Assembly: GCA_010645155.1 (NCBI GenBank)
Contig: CM021323.1
Location: 4,182,781 to 4,246,780, forward strand
Direction: 5' to 3'
Length of the DNA: 64,000 bases
DNA from: Tigriopus japonicus
Lineage: Eukaryota; Arthropoda; Copepoda; Harpacticoida; Harpacticidae
Both the position numbers and the translations under genes were made by a program. Shown here in pieces: positions 37,001-47,315 of this stretch. The notes under the pieces are model-generated. The model was not told where the DNA came from, did not search any database, and worked only from the letters and a program-made list of their open reading frames with translations. Numbering within the stretch: the first letter of the stretch is position 1; the number at the start of each line of letters is the position of its first letter.

Positions 37001-38036
37001 CAGTGCAGGTTCTAGCTTGCCCACCTTGACCACTTCTGTGGCTCCTCTCATTCAAAATGCTCATGTGACGGAACCAGTGTCGTTAACGAGTCCCGTGAGC
37101 ACGCCCAGATTAGAGGTCATCCCAATTCAAAAGCCAAGTAGTATAATCCCCAATGTTGCCCCCAAGAAACCTCCCACACCACCACCAATCAAACCTGAGC
37201 CAAGAAAAAGTCAAGACACTCTTTATACAGACCCTCTAGAAGAGTGCCTCCAAAGGATTCATGAAGGTCGACTCCCTTCGGACGAATTAACCCCGACTAG
37301 CCGGACCTTAACAAGTCAGGATATTAAAGGAGCTCTCAACAACTTGGAGCCCACCCCTCCGAAACTCAAACCAGCACAAACTCATTCTCGACCCGTAAAA
37401 GACAAGCAACCCTCACGGATGAGCTCGAGTTCCTCCTCGTTAACGACTTCAAATCTCACGTCCCAACAACCTCCACCTAGTGAAACGCGCACTCTTCCTG
37501 CCAATTTTGACCTGGTATTCACTCAAAATAATTCAAAGACTCCGTCCAAGAATGCCCGTCGACCGTCTAAAGGGACGGCCCGTCGAGGGCGACCTCGGCT
37601 TTTGGGTCAAAATGGTCGAGACCACTTGGGTCCGTCCCATATGGCCAATGGCCAAGCTCCCCCGATGGTTGCTCGAAAGAGCAAACCACCGCCCCCATCT
37701 CCGGATTTTGTTCTCAGTTTACCTGAAACAACCAATGGTGCTTTTCCATCCGGCTCAAGGACCCATGCAGAAACTGTTCGTCCTCTGGATATTCGTCATG
37801 GATATATATGTATGGATTGTGATCCACCCAGGATCTTACGAAACGCCCAAAGTCTATCGGAGCACTCGAGAGATCCTCAAACGGGACGTCACGTCCAAAT
37901 TAGCTCATTACTCAAATACGACAATCTCTCGATCCCGGTCAAAGACCTGACCTTGGTGCCTAAATATGCGGGTTTCGTGGAGGAAGCCAAACGACGTCGA
38001 TTCGATGACACCTCACCTCCTTCATTCTCAACTTGA
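34020..38036 (+). CDS. Large zinc-finger protein with a duplicated three-finger unit
   Basis: A single 4 kb exon encodes 1338 residues; the ATG at 34020 follows an in-frame stop at 34008. Codon use is GC-richer than the flanks. Ser/Thr/Pro-rich linkers surround a Cys-containing globular stretch (about 253-385; LVLFGCFRCN to FFKRSYNLPWITNVVQL) and the finger array. Fingers: Cx2Cx12Hx6C at 680-703, Cx2Cx12Hx3H at 740-760, Cx2Cx12HxC at 770-788; then the same three types at 836-859, 898-918 and 928-946; then a remnant CPFC near 958. Shared words IHRDxH and FYRHxC show that the second set is a duplicate of the first. Another Cys/His cluster (CMDC) lies near 1264. Basic patches such as RRGRPR near 1195 suggest a nuclear protein that binds DNA or chromatin. 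I do not recognise a named orthologue; function is inference. Confidence 0.85.
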   Translation: MGDGEFSATSCSSSSASSATLAFQDSLTLGGSASALHHGSSTHPHHHAIVNATGADPHLSDKIKNMALLTLLKTQRHGPSGGSNLGSPAVSSHNPNLNTLSPDQYSHRSNESPPLHFSDSPSPPPGSPPSISLAAIDPSNLFYRSIEPDLSGGGYDLAGNGASTSESYSDGFQSVLTHEHSDPLLSSSAAGDVVLGASYPIPSTSVNSAHMALLVSTQDPGSQQHHSMITDFLTTQSPSHVMTTAPTAHPPAPKHDKLVLFGCFRCNVNASPADSCVKQYVIHVFDQGCYFTPGPDPDYSLVISVQNSPVVNCLYSKIDPNRASHDQVTLIFQDRRVLAPKPGSASQAIQGIKAGKVFFTQVTALQRILLFFKRSYNLPWITNVVQLTETENPSVASQEDFQILHGLSRPSVLTNGHGVGSLGSPPSLLTSSSSETLHFQSGTITLHASGGDNDLGSISHPSSRTTPRVSETPVPIQTGSPHTPVAASPVMAPPSSPHTVGSQGILSQMLRNPPKPRQVAPVRQPLTPQLQTSPLTPQPQQLQSREQPVHVNVGSLTSSTPITPTTPTSSSSPIMTPSSISALLSKAQPVPLESLSNKPTPPHPPPVYRMPQQTIPTTNPPPYHSVVRTSVPQVTVTTTATPTLTTNAVQDSMRVSADVQNVTRQYAGLTPEQSSLCISCQKCPLKFKYSIENLFHFILSNKCLQHVLGTRQDPKQAFYPAFFELMAQRCGLSSEQMFQCDSCLSVVKGPMLYCIHRDQHRPAMGDLFPCQFCGFLFRAPHAFYRHVCIRNLDPKSLLKRFAEGHLQSSALGVGRFDTFRIYSLLTQEEKAQILKCPICAKGFAYFSGLVVHIRSSGACLNGVFEQNKVQGGHNPNTNLDLTNLLLTNHGLNPRLMECELCGTKVKNQIGYAIHRDHHSLQEQGTLICKGCNQDFQSPCEFYRHNCQAGGQGPSLFWCPFCVISRHCDQLKGPKTCEASVSQNDCQPVLVSSSFSAGSSLPTLTTSVAPLIQNAHVTEPVSLTSPVSTPRLEVIPIQKPSSIIPNVAPKKPPTPPPIKPEPRKSQDTLYTDPLEECLQRIHEGRLPSDELTPTSRTLTSQDIKGALNNLEPTPPKLKPAQTHSRPVKDKQPSRMSSSSSSLTTSNLTSQQPPPSETRTLPANFDLVFTQNNSKTPSKNARRPSKGTARRGRPRLLGQNGRDHLGPSHMANGQAPPMVARKSKPPPPSPDFVLSLPETTNGAFPSGSRTHAETVRPLDIRHGYICMDCDPPRILRNAQSLSEHSRDPQTGRHVQISSLLKYDNLSIPVKDLTLVPKYAGFVEEAKRRRFDDTSPPSFST

Positions 38037-39250
38037 AGTTTCGATGAAAAATCATCCGGAAATACCCGCCAGAACCAAGCCCGAAACGAAACTCAATTGC
38101 AACTTAGTAATAATGCTCAAAAGTGACTTTCCTTGACTTCGTCGCGTTGAATTGGGTGTCAAAATCACGTGGAATAACAGAAGAAAGTATGCTCCGTTAA
38201 TCCGGCTACTCTGATGTTGCCGTAACGAAAATGAAAAAAAAAATCAAATCTCTATATTTATAATGTTGACTTTATTTATGCCGACAGTTTGAATGTATGC
38301 ACAAATTTTCGAAGCGTGTTTGTACCCAGTTATGTCAACAACTGACATTTCGCAACAAAATGTTCTTTCCAAGATTTTCATTACCAGATAATCGATCTTG
38401 TACCTATTGTATTGTGTCCAGGAATACAACGTCCGCATGTTTCATAAGAAAATATTCTTTTTATTCACTGCGATTTTGGAATTGCATTTACATAATTAAG
38501 CGTAGGTTATAGACAGTATATAAAATTAAATGTTGCCCGAGATTTGTGAAAAATTGACAGAACGTATCGGCTTCATTGTCAAGACTGTAATAATCTCTTT
38601 GCACTGATCAGACATGTGAGACGTTTGAAATGTCAAAAGAATGCAATTCCGTTCAGTCAAGAACCTCAACTCTTTTAGGTGAAATCAGGGACAATAGGAC
38701 GAGCAAAGGAGATTATAGTATTCCTGATCTCATGAAGGTGACACCTGGCTCTGTTTAAGACTAAGAAAAACTGAAAAGAAAGAAGAGCTTTTCTTTCCTT
38801 TTCTTTTCTTCTTTGCCTTTTGTCTCGATCAAACTACTAAAGTTCCGTTTTGATATCTGAATAACACCTTGGATTTAAAGCTGTTAGTTGCATTGGTTTT
38901 CATTTGGCACGATTCAAGTAAAGTGCATTGAATCATCGACATTTAGAATTTGTGATGATCACGGCGACTGCACAAAGAAAAAGGAGAGCCCATTTTTTCA
39001 TTCTTTCTTGCTTACTAAATGGACTCGATTTTGGCTGGCCATGTTTTATCCAGCAAATTTTAGAAGTCCTTGAGTGAAGCTACATTTTACAGGAGTTTCA
39101 AGAGAATTTTGCCAAGACTAGGGTTTTTTTAACCCAAGGGTTTTATGACCATCGTGAATACGACTGAAATAATTCCAGATAAATGAACGGAAAGGAAACC
39201 ATTCCAATTAACAAGTTTTCTTTTCATCATCTCTGTTCTCGTAGTCTCTG
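38037..39250. other. Intergenic between convergent genes
   Basis: Holds the 3' flanks of the zinc-finger gene (+) and the GT17 gene (-). A TC-rich run lies near 38788-38820. No coding region or clear polyadenylation signal was identified close to either stop codon. Confidence 0.45.
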
Positions 39251-42200
39251 CTAGATTTCGGGTCGATGAAGCAAGCTGCGGAATCTATCAGCATGATTCA
39301 AGATGTACTTTGGCGCATAAAGGTCGCTCTTTTCGTTTTCTGGAACCAAAATGAATGTTTTCGTCCCGTCAAACCAGGCGCCAGACCTGATTAAGCCGGC
39401 AATATATGTCACATTTGTCTTGTCCGGATAATCCCCCCAGCGAGGACTATCGTGCTTCTGAGCCGACAACAATTTGGTTCGAATCCCCTCAGGTGTGTAA
39501 CACCAAGAGCAATGGAAGCCCGCATAATGACCAAGACTCCCTGCCGTCCATTCTCGAACCCCATGACCCGATCGGACGTAATTTGACAGCCTCTCAGCCA
39601 AAATAGGATCCTCATACACATTTCGGCGTAGGAGCATGGCGTTATCATGGAACACCTCTTTGAGCATGCCTAGTGTGCAAATCACGGCTAGGACCAGTAA
39701 TCGTTCACTTTTTTTTCTCCAATTGGGCCAGAGACGGTCCAAGAGACCAGGATCTTCAGATTTGAGCCAAAAGAAGCCAAACACGTTCCACCGAAAACCA
39801 AACTTGATAGGTTCAGTGTATCCGTTGTAAAGTTTGAGGAAGAGCAGAACCTCGGGATTGGGTAATTCGTCGGCATCCAAAAGCAGGAACAGATCATCTT
39901 CACGTTTATCTTCGATCAAAGGCAAGGCTTTCTTACTGAGATACATGCGAATGAAGGCATCCGCATACCATCCACTTTCCTTGCCTTTCTCTTTAAAGTA
40001 GGGAAGAAACGAGTAAATCATGTTTTGCTGAAATTCTTTCAGCCACCCTTGACGAAGTTTGTTCAGAAACCCGAGCTCTTTGGACGCGCCAAAAGTGGTA
40101 AAGTTGGACTCTTGAATCACAAACACATCCACCACTTGGGACAAAGAGTGGATCCTGGCCTCAAGGAAATCAAATTCATGATTCACCAACACGCCATGAA
40201 TGATTCTTCGTGGCCTCGAGCGAGGACGCAAGGCATTTCTGGCTTTGGGATGATCTTTGAAGTGGCCAAACCAGGCGGCTTCAGGAATGCCACAATCCTT
40301 TCCAAAATAGCCTTTGAGGCATGGACATTTTGGTGGACTTGGCTCCACCGAGATTGGTTGAGAAGTATTCGAGGTATTTGTTAGGGCGGAGAGGTCAGTT
40401 CCAGGTCGAAAACATTGTTTTCCGTTGCCGAGACGTCTGCAAGAGAGGTAATTATCGAATAAGACCACTTGTAAATACATGGGCTAAGGGGACTGAGTGG
40501 AGGGAAGATGGTACCGTTTTCCTGTTGGAAGCAATCAATCCCAGGAACACTGTTACGTATGGTTGTTCCATGTTGGGTATTGGTCAACAGGCAAGGTGCA
40601 GTCTAGGTTTCTTTGGTCTAAAGTGTCCGGCTACTACTGTACGTTTCGTTTTCGATCCCTTCTCTTGTGAAGATGCATGTGCCCCTATGGAATATGGAGA
40701 TTAGAGCAAACATATGGGGTCTCTTCTTGGTCAAATTGCCTTCAACATGAACGGCTGGCTCTCCAAATGAGAGTTTGTTTGAGGAGACATTCCGAAATTG
40801 GTGTAATGTGCAGTACTATGTGATATCTAGGGACGGGCAAATAGTGTAAAAAGATTTTTGGTAACATAAACCCATTTTTCTGCACTTTTGCACTTTTCAC
40901 CTTTATTTGCACTTTAATTTACGTTTTTGGCCAAAATTGACAAATTGTTAAGAAAATATACGTAGTGGCTTTTGAAAAAATTTTTAGTTTCAAGATCAAA
41001 TTTTGAACTAGTCAAAAAAGCTTGCATTTGCAATCAACCATTCTTAGCACCTTGAAGAAATATGTGCATTTCAGACGCAAACCTCACACTTTATTCACCA
41101 TCTTGGCTTTTACTATAACATCCTGTTTACTAAACTAAAGATTAGACAAAAGAATCTCATTGCATGCAACCAACATATAGGAAACCTAAAGAAACTCATG
41201 TTATTGTGGAAGGATCTACAAAAAATATAGATGTGAAGAGACAATGAATGCCACATTTGTAATTGAGTTCTGGTAATTAGGCCATGGGCCAAATATTGCA
41301 GTAATGTCACTAAAAACATGCTTAAAACACATTTATAACTATTTTCTTTGATGCAATTGTTAGGCACACGTGGGTTTTTTTTCTGTTCAATTTTCAATGT
41401 CTATTTTTGAACAACTTGAAGGACAAAAACGGAGTGATGTAAAGCCATATAAAACAATTGCTGAATATATTTCGACAATATTTTAGGTACATACATCCAT
41501 GAGACCACCTTAGGAATGAAAAATTCAGAAGATTGTTGACTAGAGTATTTTTCATGACTTTTCATCCTTTTTGCTAGTGACCTAATTAATAGAACTCTAT
41601 CACTTGTGTGGCATTGTCTCAAACTCAAACTCGTCACAAATGTCTATAGAACTTGTAAATGACTTCTCCTGCTCGATTAGGAGCCGTGGGTACTCCGTGA
41701 ATGACGTTTTAAGTCCAAATGCAAGTTATTTGCTCTTTTTTGACATTTATTTGTTCTTTTTGACATTTTTTGTTCTTTTTGACATTTATTTGCTTTTTTG
41801 GACTTATTTGCTCTTTTTTTGACATTTATTTGCTCTTTTTGACATTTATTTGCTCTTTTTTTGACATTTATTTGCTCTTTTTTTAATATTTATTTGCACT
41901 TTCAACATTTTTCTGCACTTTGTTTTGCACTTTTGGGCATATTTTTTTGCAACTTTTGGTAACTAAAAGGGTAAGATTATTTACACTTTCTGCCCGTCCC
42001 TAGTGATATTCCTTATAGACTATGAGCATGTCCCCAAAGTTCGAAAGGACCTTCTGAAGGGAACACGTCTAAAGAAATGTACTTTTGATGCAAACTCACA
42101 TGAAAAAAGGATCCGTAAAGGAGTCTTTCAATTTCAATTTCTGGGTCTCTTCCCAACGGTCCAGATCAAAATTGGCAAATTTCCATTTTCTCGAAGGGTC

Positions 42201-42368
42201 GTGGACGTGCTTTCTTTGGGGCCTCTCTTTGTCGAAAGATATCTTGGCCTTGAAGTCTGTCTTCTCAAAATGTTCTAGCACAGGAGCTACTAAATTTTCG
42301 TTGATCAAATCTCGGGCGTCTTTGGAATCTTGCACACTCAACGAGATGAGACCGATGATACCAACGAG
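39251..42368 (-). CDS. MGAT3: GT17 beta-1,4-N-acetylglucosaminyltransferase, MGAT3-like (N-terminus incomplete)
   Basis: Exons 42368-42100 and 40436-39251 join in phase 2 (AT|GTGAGT to AG|ACGTCT) and encode 484 residues. The first begins LVGIIGLISLSVQD, probably the end of a type II signal anchor, so a short upstream exon with the start codon is missing. After a stem comes an EGF-like cysteine cluster (CPCLKGYFGKDCGIP), as in vertebrate MGAT3. The catalytic domain follows: VNHEFDFLEARIHSL, ESNFTTFG, GWYADAFIRM, FLLLDADELPNPE (the acidic DXD-type site), LKLYNGYTEP, FGFFW, HYAGFHCSWCYTPEGI, SPRWGDYPDK, LIRSGAWFDGTK, APKYIL. The family adds bisecting GlcNAc to N-glycans in the Golgi. An insertion of about 14 residues rich in Arg/Lys follows the FGFFWLK motif. 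The 1.66 kb intron carries a transposon. The family call is firm; the exact acceptor in this animal is not known. Confidence 0.85.
41231..41695. mobile_element. Foldback-type repeat nested in the hAT-type element, copy 1
   Basis: It shares its full layout with 56385-56955: GTTCTGGTAATTAGG near the left arm, ATGTCACTAAAAACATGCTT, CCATGAGACCACC in the middle, then the right arm with GACTTCTCC. The two arms are partial inverted copies of each other. Because it interrupts the hAT-type element it inserted later. Confidence 0.7.
41733..41895. repeat. Tandem repeat, unit about 20-23 bp, about eight copies
   Basis: Imperfect head-to-tail copies of TGACATTTATTTGCTCTTTT near the right end of the hAT-type element. 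Copies differ mainly in the length of the T run. Confidence 0.85.
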
Positions 42369-45300
42369 CTGAAATTGAAAGAGAATGGAAGATAGAGTCC
42401 ATTGTCAGTTGGTTTCAGCAGCATGTCAAAGAATCTGTAAAATCATGTCCTCAATTCCAATTTGAAAAGAAATCAAATAGGCATATAACATGTTAACAAG
42501 ATGAAAGCATCTTTGAAAAAAGACATTGATATCTTTTTGCTATTTTTATCCACAGAATAGATACATTGTTCCCCAAAATGTATCGACAAAGTCTATTTCT
42601 ACTCAAAAGTGTAGTATTTTCGGTTTTGACATTAGAATAGTCGATGACGGAATAATATTTTTGGATGCACTTCGAATCGTATTTTTATTTGAACGTCTCA
42701 GGTTGTGAACATTTTGATTTGATTCCATGAATGATATTGATTGCAGTCAATGTGGGATACCTAATCGTAGTTTTTGTTGTGAATCCTCAAATTTCAACTT
42801 ATATCTCACGTGTTGATTTGGTGCTGAAAAGTGTGGGAACATCTTGGTCAACTGTAAGCTCTGATGTTCCCATTCTGATAAAACACATAATTCAAACGAA
42901 GGAAAGGACATTTCATCGTTTTTTTCACCTTTTTTTAGAAAAGCGATACTACATACTTTCCTTGGATTTTTTCAATTTAACATTGTAAACGCGGATGAGT
43001 AAAATATACCTTTCAAAGGAAAACGTTTACGTTATGAATTAAGTTAGGCATTTAACGATATATTCGGTAACAATGTAGTTTAATTTAGTTTTGAAGCATA
43101 GTTAAAGCAGGATGGACATATTAATGTTTACCGTTCATGAGCAATATCACAGTGAATTTTGCATTGAGAGTTACTCTTAAGTCAATAGACTTTAAGGTTT
43201 ATGTGCATTTCTGTCTGTGTATTCTTACATGTATATCCAACTTAGACTGTTGACTGGTTTCGAAAACTAGTCGCAAAAGGACGTAAAGCAATATGATATA
43301 TTGTGTTACAGATAGCTAATCTATGAATGAATAATCTAGAATGCCAAGCTATTTTAAAAAACATTCTGTCATTCTCAATTGTATGTTAGAAGAGTTTAAC
43401 ATCTCAAGACCAAATTATACGACTCGTCTTTGGTTGTGAAAGCAATTTAATTGTCAGCTCTTTTGCGTCTTATTTTGAAGTAGATGAAGAGCATTCGCTT
43501 TTAATTAAGGCCTGATTTTTTCTCTCGATAGTTAAGTCTCTTCGGGTTAACAAGAACCATTTTCCTCTTTTAATTGTGTTGCCATCAATAAGACAACTAT
43601 AAATACTCTTCCTAGGAATTACATATGTTCACCAACAAAAGAAACAAAACGCGTTCCTTTTGACAAAACAAATAATCTGCTTTGATCAACAATTTCATTC
43701 AAGGTTTTACTGTCACTTCCAACTGACAAGGTTTTGATTCTTCGCGTTACAAAGCATTCAAAATTGATGACACGTCCTTTCTGACCCGATCATCCAGGCG
43801 TTTCAATTGCTCCATAAACAGTCCGCCATATCAACTTGAAGAATAGAAACTTCGCATAAAATTTGAGCTTATTAGTCCGGTTTTCATGTGAAGAAGAACA
43901 GTGAAACCAGTTGAAGGTGGCCGGAAAAGAACTGTCACTATGACAGTCTTGGAAATAAAACTCGGAGGGCGTATAATAAGTCAGGAGAAATCCGTCAAAA
44001 CATGTAACGAGGGTAGCTGAAGCGGAAAAAGGTGAATATATTTTCTCGTGTGAGTAAATTCGACGAACGCTTGGCCAATTTTGTCGGTTCAAAGCAAGGG
44101 TTTCTGGACTGGGAAATATTAGATTGGTCTTGATTTGTATGGTAAAGCAAAACATGGCTGGCTAATATGTTCAGAACGAGTCAACAGCTTTTTGATTCAC
44201 AAAGCGGAGCGAAACTCGATCATGCGAGAGATTGTTTACATAAAGGCCTAATAAAAGAGGGCTATTCCGATTCCGTCTTCACCTACAGGCAAAATTTGAA
44301 TTGTTTAATTACGGTTCGCAATCAAGTGAATGTTTCAAACAATTCATTTCTTGCTGATCATTTCTCGAATCGCCAAACATTTCATTTAGGGTATAAAATG
44401 TAGATGCTAATGAGTGAAATGAGTGTGTACTATTCAACTGTAATCTCCGATGATTTTGGATACAGCTAATTCTTAAAGCTGGTTGCTAAGTGTAGCAAGC
44501 ATTGATTTTTACTAACTGAACCATAGTAACTCCTTATGCCTTGTAGGATTTCTTCCCATTTTCAAAGTTTCATGTTGTACAGTGATCATCGAATCCCTTT
44601 TATTTTTGTCATCATTTTTAAATGTTCTGTCAATCAAAGTGAGGGAACCATTCTGAATTGAACGATGATGATAATACTTTAGGAATCCTCTTTTGTTACG
44701 ATTGGCCAGATGAACAATTATTATTAATTTCTTGCCCTTAATAATCTTTCCATAACACCTTGATCTCAATTTTTGGACGCCTGAATACGAATTGTCGAAT
44801 TAATTATTCATCTTTGGGTTTATATCACAAAAAAACACCTTTATCTGCTTGCGTTCGGTGAAAGTGGTCAAATTGTTTTTCTTACTAAAGAAAATGAATT
44901 TGTCAATTGACAAATCATTTCACCAGTAGGAAGCGAGTCAGGTAAATAATTTTCATGCGATTCAGAAATTGTTCGTAATAACGCTTATGTGTCATCCTTG
45001 AATTGCGCGTAGACGTGCGTAAACCCTTGGGGTTCGTCGTTAGTTCAAGTTGTAGATGAAACAATCTACGTACTTCAAAAGGGATACATGAATTATGTTT
45101 TGTGTACGTAAACATATTTGTAGGCCTCATGTACATCGTTTCAAGATTTGATAGATGATCGCAAGCTTCCACAGTATTTGACAGGGGTTGGTTTGCCGCG
45201 TTAAAGAATTGTTGCATTGATGCTTGTGATTTTCTTTCTCCTTAGTCTTATACAGGGTGAAACGGAATATGGTAAAGGTTATCAAGGCCCAATTTTGAGT

Positions 45301-45805
45301 AGATGTAGTCCCAATACGCAAAGGCCCACGTGGCTAAATTTTTTATGAGCAGTAGCTATTCCATATGATAGGACTCGCTGAAAGTTTCAGACCTTTACAA
45401 CGATCAATGTCAAATCCATCAAGACACATTGAAGGGCTTGCTGCCGGTGCAGTGGGTGCAGAAAAGGATGTTAATGACGAGGATAGCCATTGTAATTGAC
45501 ATTTGTTATTCTAATGATTTAAAACAATCTTGGTTGTACAGTAACTGTGAAAAGTATGAATATGTAATTCAGTAAAAGCTGGATATGAGGATACTCGATA
45601 TAAGTATCTCTCTAACTTTTCTTGGTATACCGGGTGCGACGAATAAATCTTTACACTTTCAATCTGAAAATTCATCTAGATGTATTTGGTCAACGAGTAG
45701 TATGTAACAAAATGAATAGAATATTAAACCTAGTAATTTATGACTTCTTGTCAATTCCAATCATTTATGTACCCACTCTTTTTATAGCTATGGTGACCTT
45801 AAGTT
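42369..45805. other. AT-rich region, expected to hold the missing first MGAT3-like exon
   Basis: No convincing gene was found on either strand. The initiator exon of the MGAT3-like gene should lie here on the minus strand; a weak candidate is an ATG at 43815 (MEQLKRLDDR) before a poor donor. Near 45252 a stretch beginning CAGGGTGAAACGG could be a Tc1/mariner-type element end. Confidence 0.35.
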
Positions 45806-46300
45806 AGTCACAAAAAGCAGTGCATCCTTTGAGGATGCAGTCCATAGACATTGCATTCTAATGCTGGTTGGCGGACGCCTTGAGGGCATCAATGTTTGGG
45901 TGACAGAACGTGGACATCTTGGACTTGATGTACACCCAAAAAGTGTAATCCAATGGATTGCCACTGGGTGGCCATAAGTTCTTTGGTCAGAAAGTTTTCC
46001 TCCAACCACCTTTGGGCCATTTTTCACGTGTGTGAAGGTGCGCATTATTGATAAAAGCTCACCATTCATGTCCAGGTAGTTGGTCTGAACACATGGCTCT
46101 TCCAAAATCTGCATGTGGTCAACCATTGTGACCTTGCAACCAACCAGAAACCAGATGAGGGTGTAACCTTGCTGTCTGAGTTCAGAAAGACCAAGGACAT
46201 GACAGAGGCAGGATGGTTTATGGTGCTGAGAGTTCAGCCAGACTTGTCAACCTTCCTTAATTGCTTTGCAATCTCTTCCACATTCTTGCAAGTATCCAAA
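45806..46300 (-). mobile_element. Decayed Tc1/mariner-type transposase
   Basis: Fragments in shifting minus-strand frames match this transposase type in order: VEEIAKQLRKV (helix-turn-helix part), then PASVMSLVFLNSDSKVTP, then LEENFLTKEL, then WPPSGNPLDYTFWVYIKSKM and HPNIDALKASANQH. The last corresponds to the family's WPPSSPDLNPLDY block with a short deletion. Stops (including TAG at a Trp position) and frameshifts interrupt it and a large central part is missing, so it is dead. Confidence 0.7.
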
Positions 46301-47080
46301 AGTATGATGTTGCCACTGACGGACAGTATTTGACAGCAATTTGTTTGGTTTTAGCGCATCCTACTATAAGGTGTTGAAAATTCATAACCAATTCAAGAAG
46401 GAATGCGCTCTTAACATTTGAACTCGAGGATGAACAATGGCGTCTAAGATCACAGACACCATTTATCATGATCTTTATTCAACTCAATGTACGAGGGGAA
46501 TTTGATTTGAACCTGGGATGGTGCATGACCATTCTAAATGATTCGAATATTATTTTTAAAATAACGGCCATTTTTCTAACCGTTTGGGTATGATTTAGAA
46601 AAAACTCTTTTAATTGGACATTCTTGTTGACGAAATTAAGGACCAAAGTAAATTTACAAGGGTCAAATGAAAGTTGCCTACGTGGTCAATTTTAGGAACT
46701 ACCTTGGGCGAGGTCACCAAGACGCCAGCCAACAAAACTTAAACTACGGTAACTATTCCCTGCTCGATCAATGTCGACTTTTTATTTATTTATATTATTT
46801 CGGCCTGACACCGTCCGTTCTCAGACAAGGTTTAACACTTAACATTCAGTTAAAAGGAAAATGTGTGACTAATTTTTTCTCTTCCTCCTTCTCTTCCTCT
46901 TTCCAACTATAAACATATTCAATTATAATCTTTCTCTCTCGTGTCCAGTTTCTGATGAAAACAAGCAATAGCTTATCCAGAACCTGAGAAATATCCGTTT
47001 ATCAAACTGATGTGTAAAAATTGAGATTTCATGTTATTTACCAATGTTTTCAAATGAACAAAATATTTTTGAAGTACAAT
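46301..47080. other. Intergenic, no gene recognised
   Basis: AT-rich sequence between two transposon relics; a TC-rich run lies near 46877-46905. No further structure was seen. Confidence 0.4.
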
Positions 47081-47213
47081 TTGACCCCATCTGGGCTCTA
47101 AAGAGTTCGGCAGGTTTGCAAAAGGTCGAGCAGGTCCAAAGATGTTTCACTAAGAACATCACAGGAATACGCAGGAGTAACTCATTGGTAGATCAAATTT
47201 CATATAAACGGTA
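47081..47213 (+). mobile_element. LINE reverse transcriptase relic, C-terminal part
   Basis: The frame reads LQKVEQVQRCFTKNITGIRR, the conserved L-E-x-V-Q-R-x-F-T-K block of non-LTR reverse transcriptases, then directly SNSLVDQI, which in intact elements lies well downstream. An internal deletion is therefore likely. The copy ends just before the assembly gap. Confidence 0.65.
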
Positions 47214-47229
47214 ATTTTAAAAAGTATAT

Positions 47230-47315
47230 NNNNNNNNNNNNNNNNNNNNNNNNNNNNNNNNNNNNNNNNNNNNNNNNNNNNNNNNNNNNNNNNNNNNNNN
47301 NNNNNNNNNNNNNNN
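47230..47315. other. Assembly gap (86 N)
   Basis: A run of undetermined bases directly after a LINE relic. Repeats at its edge may have blocked assembly, so order and distance across it are uncertain. Confidence 0.99.

Larger units (their letters stand above)
40828..42002. mobile_element. Non-autonomous hAT-type element, about 1.18 kb, in the MGAT3-like intron
   Basis: The left end reads TAGGGACGGGCAAATAGTGT and the right end is the near-complement ending GCCCGTCCCTA. Flanking 8-mers GTGATATC (40820-40827) and GTGATATT (42003-42010) match at seven of eight bases. Both subterminal regions repeat TTTGCACTTT words. No transposase frame is present. A tandem array and a second repeat family lie inside. 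Its right end is about 100 bp from the splice donor of the first visible exon. Confidence 0.85.

Noticed and set aside
43755..43815. Minus-strand MEQLKRLDDR candidate for the first MGAT3-like exon
   Set aside because: It has suitable charge for a cytoplasmic tail, but the only phase-compatible donors are weak and it supplies no hydrophobic residues to complete the anchor.
43790..44155. Minus-strand frame of about 121 codons
   Set aside because: It begins without homology to any family, has no clear splice borders, and does not connect in phase to the MGAT3-like exon.
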